Source: CAYMCV01 sp964389005
Lineage (GTDB): Bacteria > Bacillota > Clostridia > Lachnospirales > Lachnospiraceae
Assembly: GCA_964389005.1 (NCBI GenBank)
Contig: CAYMCV010000068.1
Location: 1 to 13,227, forward strand
Reading direction: 5' to 3'
Length of the DNA stretch: 13,227 nt
Positions 1 through 5,909 of this stretch are shown piece by piece. The position numbers were made by a program, and so were the translations under genes. Within the stretch, counting starts at the first letter, position 1, and every line of letters starts with the position of its first letter. The notes under the pieces were generated by a model. That model saw only the letters and a list, made by a program, of their open reading frames with translations. It searched no databases and had not been told where the DNA came from.

Positions 1-403
1 AGGCATTTAGAAGTTGCATACCTAAACTACTATCTGCATATAAGATTCCTTCAGGGGAAGTCTTAACTATACTTGAAGATAAGAAGTTATTAAACCAATT
101 GTCTATAATAATATTGCTGGAATTAGCCCTATTAGTATCATATACTGTTAAAGCTCTATTACCAGTAGGATCAGGTTTACCTATATTAGGAGTAATAAAT
201 TTAGCCTGTTGTTTAGTAAAAACAGACTCAAATTCATTTCTAATCTCTGTATTAGGATTATCCATGATCTGTCTATAAACAATTTTATGTTTAGTGTTTT
301 TAGAAACATTGCCTAAGTAATCAAGTTTATCCCCATTAGGAATAGTATGAAGAGTATATAGTAAATCTTTCCACCATATATCAAATCCGTTAGATTGTAA
401 CAC
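1..403 (-). CDS. Partial AT-rich open frame, unknown product, possibly phage-derived
   Basis: No stop occurs in this minus-strand frame from codon 409-407 to the window edge, about 134 codons in very AT-rich DNA, which is unlikely by chance. The translation looks like real protein (residues such as FDIWWKDLLYTLHTIPNGDK near the start, later NWFNNFLSSS). I do not recognise a family. Codons end almost always in A or T and arginine is only AGA/AGG, unlike every other gene here. The frame is closed upstream by TGA at 412-410. The first possible start is GTG at 403-401, with an AGGA only three bases before it, a poor spacing, so the true start may lie on DNA lost at a join. A large low-GC phage structural or polyvalent protein is a guess based on composition and style. 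A chimeric contig end is equally possible. Confidence refers to this being genuine coding sequence. Confidence 0.6.
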   Translation of the reverse strand, partial: MLQSNGFDIWWKDLLYTLHTIPNGDKLDYLGNVSKNTKHKIVYRQIMDNPNTEIRNEFESVFTKQQAKFITPNIGKPDPTGNRALTVYDTNRANSSNIIIDNWFNNFLSSSIVKTSPEGILYADSSLGMQLLNA

Positions 404-423
404 CTTTCCTCATTGTAAGCAAC

Positions 424-2004
424 TTATTTTCGTCGTCTCTCACGGCTCTTGTAATTCATAACTATGCTTTTTGTAATGTGGGGGCTGTCCTCATTATCCA
501 CATGCGTTTTCGTTAAATTCGTCATACTCGGGTAGAGCACCAGAATAGTCATAAATAGTGCCGGATAATAGAAATGTAACCGTTCCCCTAGTAAAAGCCC
601 AACTACCATAGGCATCCATAGCATCGGGAGTAAATACCTTCCGGCATCACTTTCTTTGTTGTACAAGGCACCTTGATTCCATGTGTTATACAATAACCAA
701 ACGATGAAACACCCTCCGCCAATATACCCATATTCATAAATCATCTGAACATATTCATTATGCGCGTTCAATGCCGGATAATCACCAACCATAATGGTTA
801 TAGATTCATTTCCCGACAAACTAAACTGCTTTGCAAACTCGACAGCAATCTGTAGCCGACCGGAAGTCAATAAGTCAAGGAATTTCAGTACCGGTTGATC
901 CATAAATGCACCCGATAGGAACAAGTCGCTCCCGCTAAAAAAATACTGAATACTCCCAATTGTAAATATCAACGGTTTCTTAATAAATGCCACAACATTT
1001 GTTTCGGTCAATTTTGTCAAATCAATCTGCCGTGCGATAATTGCAACTACCGCAAACAGTATGCAAGCACAAACAGCCGCTAACAATACCTTGAGCACCC
1101 GCTTCCCAATCGCCTTCCTACTCAAATCCTTCCTTACAAACAGGTACATCACTACCAGCGTGCACGCAATCCCTACAAGCAGCGTTCTTGTTCCGATAAT
1201 CCACACCGCTCCCAGTGTCGCCACAAACCATACCCAACTTGCGATATATCCGACACTTTTCCTGCCACCTTTATCCTTATAATAATAGATAGCATAAATC
1301 GCAGTAACAAATACGCACCCCATAAAAGTTCCAAATGTGCCAATGTCTACAAAACACCCGTAATACCTTCCATAAGTTAATTCCACCGCCTCCGCATACG
1401 GATTCTCTACAAACGACCTTACCATAATCACCACGAAACCAATAAACCAGGCATTGATAAACTGTCGCATAATTCGATCCCACTCTTTTATGGAAATCGG
1501 AATAAAATACAGCAAAAAGAACGGTCCCGCCAGTGCCAGGGGATAAGTTCTGTTATGTCGAAACGCAATCAGCGAAACAGCCATCAGCGCATAGATGAAA
1601 AGAGATGGACCATGAAAATCGCTTAATTTATTATGTTTTTGATAGACAATCATATCGGTGATAATCAGCAGCATAATCCATACGACAAACGCCATAATTC
1701 TGTCTTTGGCCTCAATATCCGCACCGTAACGATAGGTCATCAAATACCATATTGCCGGTATCCAATAAACAACCGACACAACAAGAGACTGCCAATTCAG
1801 CAGTCTCACTCTTTGAATCGTAAACATAAAAATAACAAAGCACAGCAGTGCCTTAGAGGATTCAATATCTTTCCATGTCTGATAGGGCGCTTCAGTTGAC
1901 TCGCACAAAAACAAAATCACGCCGGTAAGTGTCGCGACATAAATCAATGAAACAAGAAGTCCTTTGATGTTATCCCAATTGATTCTTCTCTTTGCTTGGC
2001 TCAC
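424..2004 (-). CDS. O-antigen ligase / Wzy-type polysaccharide polymerase, polytopic membrane protein
   Basis: A 526-residue protein with about ten to twelve hydrophobic segments between residues 15 and 495 and a short charged C-terminal tail ending RERRRK. Features of the O-antigen ligase/Wzy superfamily are visible: an arginine motif GTRT at 271-274 after a membrane segment, a long loop holding TSGRLQ (Arg383), and NAHNEYVQMIYEYGYIGG (413-430), whose His415 and Gly-rich end match the family's HN...G..GG signature. Members polymerise or transfer undecaprenyl-diphosphate-linked glycans on the outer face of the membrane; in a Gram-positive this would mean a capsular or wall polysaccharide. The start is GTG at 2004-2002, preceded by AGGAGAG five bases away. 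The ten-N gap lies about 55 bases upstream, and a promoter beyond the gap points towards it. Ligase versus polymerase cannot be decided from sequence alone. No other polysaccharide genes are visible nearby, so the partner locus may lie outside the window or have been lost at the gap. Confidence 0.88.
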   Translation of the reverse strand: MSQAKRRINWDNIKGLLVSLIYVATLTGVILFLCESTEAPYQTWKDIESSKALLCFVIFMFTIQRVRLLNWQSLVVSVVYWIPAIWYLMTYRYGADIEAKDRIMAFVVWIMLLIITDMIVYQKHNKLSDFHGPSLFIYALMAVSLIAFRHNRTYPLALAGPFFLLYFIPISIKEWDRIMRQFINAWFIGFVVIMVRSFVENPYAEAVELTYGRYYGCFVDIGTFGTFMGCVFVTAIYAIYYYKDKGGRKSVGYIASWVWFVATLGAVWIIGTRTLLVGIACTLVVMYLFVRKDLSRKAIGKRVLKVLLAAVCACILFAVVAIIARQIDLTKLTETNVVAFIKKPLIFTIGSIQYFFSGSDLFLSGAFMDQPVLKFLDLLTSGRLQIAVEFAKQFSLSGNESITIMVGDYPALNAHNEYVQMIYEYGYIGGGCFIVWLLYNTWNQGALYNKESDAGRYLLPMLWMPMVVGLLLGERLHFYYPALFMTILVLYPSMTNLTKTHVDNEDSPHITKSIVMNYKSRERRRK

Positions 2005-2059
2005 ACGTTCTCTCCTGACAATCTCGGCGTTCTTCGATAGGATTATCGCCGATTTCCCT

Positions 2060-2069
2060 NNNNNNNNNN
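2060..2069. other. Scaffold gap (ten Ns)
   Basis: Ten consecutive Ns are present. The round number suggests a placeholder rather than a measured distance, so the true distance between the promoter at 2078-2106 and the membrane protein gene starting at 2004 is unknown. Sequence, including whole genes, could be missing here. Confidence 0.97.
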
Positions 2070-2077
2070 CGTATTCT

Positions 2078-2106
2078 ATTATACGTTGTGTCTTTTAGAA
2101 ATTCAA
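2078..2106 (-). promoter_or_regulatory. Sigma-A-type promoter facing the gap
   Basis: On the minus strand, TTGAAT (2106-2101), a 17-base spacer and a perfect TATAAT (2083-2078) form a near-consensus housekeeping promoter. It lies just downstream of the DUF6465 gene's terminator and points into the N gap towards the Wzy-like gene, which it may drive if nothing large is missing. A short inverted repeat, CGTAT/ATACG (2070-2074 and 2081-2085), straddles the -10 and could be an operator, though this is weak. Confidence 0.65.
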
Positions 2107-2126
2107 TGCCAAATTCTCTTAGCAAG

Positions 2127-2156
2127 AAAAAAGCAGCCGAGAGGCTGCTTAAAAAA
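2127..2156 (-). terminator. Intrinsic terminator of the DUF6465-like gene
   Basis: An eight-base-pair perfect stem, AAGCAGCC/GGCTGCTT (2131-2138 and 2143-2150), with a four-base loop is followed on the minus strand by TTTTCTT. It starts about 12 bases after the stop codon of the DUF6465-like gene. The other strand lacks a U-tract after the stem, so it should act only on minus-strand transcripts. Confidence 0.88.
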
Positions 2157-2162
2157 TACTGA

Positions 2163-2603
2163 TTAGATGGCAAACTCGCCATTTTCTGTTCCGTTTACTA
2201 CGAAGTAAGCCTTACTCTCTTCCGGCTTAACGTAAATCTCAACCGCCTTAAACTCCGTTGTCTTACGTCCCATATCATAAACCCATACATCCTTTGCAAT
2301 CTTCACAAGTTCTGCATCGGAATAACTCTTTCCGTCAAATTGGATATTGATGATTTCTTTCTTCGGTGCAACCGCTTTCTTAACTTCTGCGGTCTTCTTC
2401 TCTGCGACTTTCTTAACTTCTGCCGTCTTCTTCTCTGCAACTTTCTTAACCTCTGCGGTCTTCTTCTCTGCTGCCTTCTTAACTTCAACTACTTTCTTCT
2501 CTGCTGCTTTCTCAACAGCCTTAACTTCTGCTTTTACTTCTTCAACTTTCGCTGCAACTGCCTTAGCCGCCGGCTTTGCCGTTGCTGTCTTCTTCTCTGC
2601 CAT
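2163..2603 (-). CDS. DUF6465-like protein with Lys/Ala/Glu-rich repeat region
   Basis: A 146-residue protein in two parts. Residues 1 to about 82 are Lys/Ala/Glu/Val-rich and contain an 11-residue unit close to AEKKTAEVKKV repeated in tandem, likely a long helix or disordered basic tail. Residues from about 83 to the end form a compact domain containing YVKPEESKAYFVVN, which I recognise from memory as the DUF6465 family common in Lachnospiraceae; the function is unknown. There is no signal peptide or membrane segment, so it is probably cytoplasmic. I chose ATG at 2603-2601 because GGAAGGAG lies nine bases upstream; an upstream in-frame TTG at 2609-2607 would sit only three bases from the same site. 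It is a single-gene unit with its own promoter and terminator. The Lys/Ala repeats recall histone-H1-like and granule-associated tails, so nucleic-acid or polymer binding is possible but is inference. Confidence 0.85.
   Translation of the reverse strand: MAEKKTATAKPAAKAVAAKVEEVKAEVKAVEKAAEKKVVEVKKAAEKKTAEVKKVAEKKTAEVKKVAEKKTAEVKKAVAPKKEIINIQFDGKSYSDAELVKIAKDVWVYDMGRKTTEFKAVEIYVKPEESKAYFVVNGTENGEFAI
2379..2510 (-). repeat. 33-bp tandem repeats, four copies plus a degenerate fifth
   Basis: The plus-strand hexamer CTTAAC recurs at 2379, 2412, 2445 and 2478, exactly 33 bases apart, and a degenerate CTCAAC follows at 2511. Each unit encodes 11 residues near AEKKTAEVKKV within the DUF6465-like gene. 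The three units closest to the 3' end differ at only a few bases, so copy number may vary between strains. Confidence 0.92.
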
Positions 2604-2627
2604 GATCAAATTCTCCTTCCTACACTC

Positions 2628-2646
2628 GTGAAATATTCTATTTCAC
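2628..2646. repeat. Inverted repeat in the leader of the DUF6465-like gene
   Basis: Perfect eight-base arms GTGAAATA/TATTTCAC are separated by three bases and lie between the predicted promoter and the ribosome site. It could be an operator or an mRNA stem-loop. The arms are AT-rich and there is no U-tract, so it is not a terminator. Confidence 0.5.
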
Positions 2647-2689
2647 ATACGCCTATCCTTACGCGTTTATAGTCAACAACTACGCATAA

Positions 2690-2718
2690 AGTTTACCGCA
2701 AATGTAGAAAAAAGTCAA
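2690..2718 (-). promoter_or_regulatory. Putative promoter of the DUF6465-like gene
   Basis: On the minus strand, TTGACT (2718-2713), a 17-base spacer and TAAACT (2695-2690) lie about 85 bases before the ATG. The -35 is good and the -10 is imperfect. A second TTGACT occurs closer to the gene but has no suitable -10 at normal spacing. Confidence 0.5.
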
Positions 2719-2804
2719 ATACCGCTGCTCTTTTTCTATCTTCTGAACAGTTTTATGTTATATTTTCCGTCAAAAGATGAAATGTTGCACAAAGTTGCAG
2801 TATA

Positions 2805-3731
2805 CTAAAATAGTATGTTAATTTCCTTATCTATTATTTGCTTTGTGAGTTCTTCAACAGTTAGTGAGATTTCATTTCGCTGTAAATCATATATCTGTGT
2901 CCCAAGTACTTTTATTTTCCCTTCTGTACCGATACGTAGCAATGATTCTAATTCAACATCATTGAAGAGGTGTCCTTCTTCAAATAAGCGCTGAGCAAGT
3001 TTTGGTGTACTGAAAATGATTACTCTTTTACCTTTATAGCGAGGATTTATCGTTTGAAACATTTTACTAATCTTTCCTGCGGCTCCTTTATCATCTGTAA
3101 GTATACAGAATTTTCCGTCCTGTTCTCCGGGTAGTTGCGCTAATATATACAGACAAATTGCCAATAATTCTTCGCCGAGATTGTCCTGTGCCTCCTTATT
3201 AGCTCTGAGAGTTTCGAAGAAATGTCGATAAATCTCTTGTCCATCAATATTGATTCCTCTTACAACTTTGTCATATAGAGCATTCTCTTCGGTAAGGGTT
3301 TGTTTTATTGTACTTGCCGGACCGCCAAGGCTTCTCACTGCCCATGACAGCAATCGATTCACTGCTACATTGGTACTGAAGCAGACACGCATGATATCAT
3401 AGAGTTCCTCTTCATAGATAACATAGATATCGACTCCGCTATCGCTGATATTCTTAATGTACTGCACATACTCCGGATTCAGTTTCTTGCTGCGAGAGCC
3501 TAACTCCATGAGGACGCATCTGGTAATGATAATCAGACCGTCTTCTTTGCTTATGTAATCTATGATTCTTCCGGATACTTGATTATCCAAATTTGCATGG
3601 TATCGAAAGGAGCAAGCATCATAAAAAAAGCATTTCTTCTTCAAAAAGATTTCATTACATAACTGTTTCTGATTCACATATTTCTCGATTATATCCCAAT
3701 TGAGCGGATTCTCCGAATAAACGGTTGCCAC
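2805..3731 (-). CDS. PIN-like nuclease, probable toxin or effector of an XRE/ImmA cassette
   Basis: A 308-residue soluble protein. Its acidic residues follow the PIN-fold order: Asp38 in FFYDACSF after a hydrophobic strand, Glu76 in TRCVLMELGS, Glu187/Glu188 in GEELLAICLYIL, and Asp213/Asp214 in CILTDDKGAAGKI. These would bind metal in a PIN ribonuclease. The PIN-like part spans about residues 30-245; the C-terminal tail (245-308) is unassigned. VapC toxins are usually about 130-150 residues, so this is a long form. The start is GTG at 3731-3729, with AAGGGGG embedded in the last codons of the peptidase gene and only two bases between that stop and this start, implying translational coupling. 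It is third in the XRE-ImmA-PIN unit. I see no strong terminator after it. The PIN assignment rests on motif spacing only, and an inactive PIN-like sensor is possible. Confidence 0.72.
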   Translation of the reverse strand: MATVYSENPLNWDIIEKYVNQKQLCNEIFLKKKCFFYDACSFRYHANLDNQVSGRIIDYISKEDGLIIITRCVLMELGSRSKKLNPEYVQYIKNISDSGVDIYVIYEEELYDIMRVCFSTNVAVNRLLSWAVRSLGGPASTIKQTLTEENALYDKVVRGINIDGQEIYRHFFETLRANKEAQDNLGEELLAICLYILAQLPGEQDGKFCILTDDKGAAGKISKMFQTINPRYKGKRVIIFSTPKLAQRLFEEGHLFNDVELESLLRIGTEGKIKVLGTQIYDLQRNEISLTVEELTKQIIDKEINILF

Positions 3732-3733
3732 AA

Positions 3734-4537
3734 TTATTCCCCCTTTATCACTTTATAAAGGGCTCTCATATTTTGAAGCACTCTTTTCAATGTTCTCTCG
3801 TTAATATAATTCTCTTTCACATAATCATTTCCAAATCGTTCGACAATGACTTCCATATGTCTATAATCATCTTTTTTCGTCGCATCCAAAATCGTCTGAT
3901 CCAACCATAAATCTACGCATCGGCTGCGAATCTCTGTTTGATTATAATGAAGTAATTCTTCATCAACGCTATTCGATTTCTGAAGATCCAACTCATAACA
4001 TCGAACCAGTGCTGCCATATAAGGAACCTGATAATAGTTCATCAACCGAATAATTGTATCTTTCTCATTTCCGTCTGATTCAGCATAAAAAATCCCATAC
4101 ATATTTCTGTAGTTCGTTTCCGGCATCAACAACATGCCGGCGAACAAATTCGCTGCGATTTCTTCTTCGCTTTCATAGTACAAATCGTTCGAGAACTCCG
4201 CTCTTGATTGAAACTCGTCTTCCCGAAAAAAAACATGATATAATTCATGGCAAATTGCAAAATTAACATTTACTTTTGGCAACGATGTATTAAGTAAAAT
4301 ATAACCCAATGCATCTCCCCTGTAACAAAGTGCCCCTATTTCATTATCAGCAAAGGGGAGTTCTAATACGATATATCCCTTCTTCTCTAGCGCCGGTCGT
4401 ATGATTTGCAAAACATTCAGAACATCTGAATCATAATTGAGACCTGTGTAGGAATAAAATTTCTTGACTTTTGTTTCAATATCAAGAAGATGATCCGAAC
4501 TATATGCAATTATTTTTCTCAAACGTTCTACGTTCAT
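3734..4537 (-). CDS. ImmA/IrrE-family zinc metallopeptidase
   Basis: A 267-residue protein with the zinc-peptidase motif HELYH at about residues 97-101 (two His ligands and the catalytic Glu). The EIAANLFAGMLLMP helix follows about 25 residues later; its Glu is the expected third ligand, in the family's ExxAN pattern. ImmA cleaves the XRE-type repressor of the mobile element ICEBs1, and IrrE/PprI cleaves DdrO after DNA damage in Deinococcus; here the adjacent HTH protein is the obvious substrate. The region from 140 to 267 is poorly conserved to my eye and may sense a signal or contact partners. I chose ATG at 4537-4535, six bases after GAGGAG; a TTG directly before it could add one residue. 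The gene begins three bases after the XRE stop and ends two bases before the PIN start. There is no membrane segment. Confidence 0.9.
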   Translation of the reverse strand: MNVERLRKIIAYSSDHLLDIETKVKKFYSYTGLNYDSDVLNVLQIIRPALEKKGYIVLELPFADNEIGALCYRGDALGYILLNTSLPKVNVNFAICHELYHVFFREDEFQSRAEFSNDLYYESEEEIAANLFAGMLLMPETNYRNMYGIFYAESDGNEKDTIIRLMNYYQVPYMAALVRCYELDLQKSNSVDEELLHYNQTEIRSRCVDLWLDQTILDATKKDDYRHMEVIVERFGNDYVKENYINERTLKRVLQNMRALYKVIKGE

Positions 4538-4540
4538 CAA

Positions 4541-4906
4541 CTACTCCTCTAAAATATTGATAAAGCGATTTTTTGCACTCATAATCTCATCCATATTCTT
4601 TACTAGTTCAACCAACTTCTCTGCAATCATTTCTTGCTTTTCCGTTGGTTCTCCGGCATAAAATAAGATACTGTCCGTAGAATAATCCGCTACGGTATAA
4701 GTTTGAAATGCATCATCTAAAAAGAACTCCATTTTCTTTCCCAATGCAGTTGCAATTTTGTCCATGTCCAAACTGCACACATCTTGAGCTCCGGTTAAGA
4801 TGCGTGAAAGTTTCTTGATATCAATGCCTGTTTTAAGGCTTACATATGTTTGTTTGATTTTCATTTGTGTCATATAAGTATTAACATTCTGAATAAACGT
4901 TGCCAT
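4541..4906 (-). CDS. XRE/Cro-type helix-turn-helix protein, probable repressor or antitoxin
   Basis: A 121-residue protein whose residues about 8-68 resemble an HTH_3 domain: the helices run through KQTYVSLKTGIDIKKLSRIL and then SLDMDKIATALGKKMEFFL, the latter typical of XRE proteins. Residues about 70-121 form a separate, partly helical tail (EKQEMIAEKLVELVKNMDEI) that could be the site of peptidase recognition or antitoxin contact. It is the first gene of the XRE-ImmA-PIN unit, starting at ATG 4906-4904 behind GAAGGAG. The promoter directly upstream carries a small palindrome over its -10, which fits autorepression. By analogy with ImmR/ImmA and DdrO/IrrE, cleavage by the neighbouring peptidase would relieve repression; this is inference. 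No sequence here tells whether it also neutralises the PIN protein directly. Confidence 0.87.
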   Translation of the reverse strand: MATFIQNVNTYMTQMKIKQTYVSLKTGIDIKKLSRILTGAQDVCSLDMDKIATALGKKMEFFLDDAFQTYTVADYSTDSILFYAGEPTEKQEMIAEKLVELVKNMDEIMSAKNRFINILEE

Positions 4907-4945
4907 AGCGTTCTCTCCTTCGCAACAAATTTGCTATTCTATATA

Positions 4946-4956
4946 AGATATTATCT
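4946..4956. promoter_or_regulatory. Palindrome over the -10 of the cassette promoter, candidate operator
   Basis: AGATA-T-TATCT is a perfect 11-base palindrome with one central base, overlapping the -10 element. A second palindrome, CAAATTTG (4926-4933), lies in the leader. Both are short and AT-rich, so they could be chance, but the position suits binding by the HTH protein encoded just downstream. Confidence 0.4.
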
Positions 4957-4976
4957 CATTATTTAGGATTATGCAA
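4948..4976 (-). promoter_or_regulatory. Promoter of the XRE-ImmA-PIN cassette
   Basis: On the minus strand, TTGCAT (4976-4971), a 17-base spacer and TAATAT (4953-4948) lie about 40 bases before the XRE start codon. This gives the cassette its own promoter, separate from the uppP transcript arriving from upstream. Confidence 0.62.
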
Positions 4977-5051
4977 CCGCAGATTTGCGTAGATGTGGAT
5001 TATTTGGGTGAATATTGCAGTTTTTCTCTCAATGATTGAGTTTATTATTCC

Positions 5052-5900
5052 CTACAACAACACCATCAACACAAATGCGAGCAACACCAGCGCGCCCAGC
5101 CCGATTCGATACCATCCAAACACCTTGAAATTGTGCTTCTTGATATAATTCAGTAACATCTTAATTACGAAGAATGATACTACATATGCCGTAATCATCC
5201 CGACAATCAAAACGGTAATCTCCGGAAACGAAAGTGCTCCCGAACCCAAGAAGAACTTCGCCAATTTCAGCAGACTCGCCCCGAACATCACGGGGATTGC
5301 CAGATAAAAAGTAAACTCCGCGGCAGCAACACGTGATACGCCAAGCAAAAGTGCGCCTACGATCGTCGCTCCGGAACGACTCGTGCCCGGGAAAATCGCC
5401 GCGATCAACTGGAATGCACCGATAATCAGCGCAGTTTTGTAAGTAATCTCCGCAGTGGAATTGATTTTGGGTTCCTTCCCCTTATTCCACGTTTCAATAA
5501 TCAGAAACGCAATTCCGAACGTAATCAACGCAATTGAAACCGAAACCTCATTGTAAAACAGGGCTTCGAAAAAATCGTCAAAAAATACGCCTACAATCGC
5601 CGCCGGTATACATGCAACAAGAATTTTTAGCCACAAATTCAAGATATCCTTGTGAACCTCGGGTTTTTGATTTTTACGGAAAGTCCACGGAAAAATATTT
5701 TTCCAATAAATCACAACGACCGCCATTATCGCGCCCAATTGCACTACCACGCGAAACATCTTCCAAAACGCTTCGCTGACATCCGGCTGCATGAACTTCT
5801 CCAGCAAAATGATATGACCGGTGCTGCTGATTGGAAGCCATTCCGTGATTCCTTCCACAATTCCGAATACAATAACTTTGATGATGTCTAATATGTTCAT
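5052..5900 (-). CDS. uppP: Undecaprenyl-diphosphatase UppP/BacA
   Basis: A 282-residue polytopic membrane enzyme that dephosphorylates undecaprenyl diphosphate to the monophosphate, recycling the lipid carrier for peptidoglycan and other wall glycans; it can confer bacitracin resistance. Both family signatures are clear: GIVEGITEWLPISSTGH at 13-29 (the catalytic Glu pair 16/20, Ser-Ser-Thr-Gly-His) and PGTSRSG at 171-177 with the essential Arg175. About eight hydrophobic segments are present and the length is normal. The ATG at 5900-5898 follows GGAGGAG, which overlaps the stop codon of the aminotransferase nine bases upstream, so the two are very likely co-transcribed. No convincing terminator follows: the only hairpin after the stop (5028-5040) has five base pairs and its T-run is on the wrong strand. 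Confidence 0.96.
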   Translation of the reverse strand: MNILDIIKVIVFGIVEGITEWLPISSTGHIILLEKFMQPDVSEAFWKMFRVVVQLGAIMAVVVIYWKNIFPWTFRKNQKPEVHKDILNLWLKILVACIPAAIVGVFFDDFFEALFYNEVSVSIALITFGIAFLIIETWNKGKEPKINSTAEITYKTALIIGAFQLIAAIFPGTSRSGATIVGALLLGVSRVAAAEFTFYLAIPVMFGASLLKLAKFFLGSGALSFPEITVLIVGMITAYVVSFFVIKMLLNYIKKHNFKVFGWYRIGLGALVLLAFVLMVLL

Positions 5901-5909
5901 TGACTCCTC

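Noticed and set aside
1970..2182. Minus-strand open frame running through the Ns
   Set aside because: It exists only because ten Ns were translated as codons. It overlaps the terminator and the promoter at 2078-2106 and has no coding character.
2340..2672. Two plus-strand open frames with Phe/Leu/Cys/Ser-rich repeats that look like membrane proteins
   Set aside because: They are the reverse complement of the Lys/Ala repeat tract of the DUF6465-like gene; their hydrophobic look follows from the TTC/CTT-rich strand.
2802..2816. ATACTA-AAA-TAGTAT hairpin as a terminator of the PIN gene
   Set aside because: The stem is six AT-rich base pairs overlapping the stop codon, with no U-tract on the minus strand.
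5028..5040. CTCAA-TGA-TTGAG hairpin as a terminator for uppP
   Set aside because: It has only five weak base pairs, and the T-rich stretch follows on the plus strand, where no gene reads into it.
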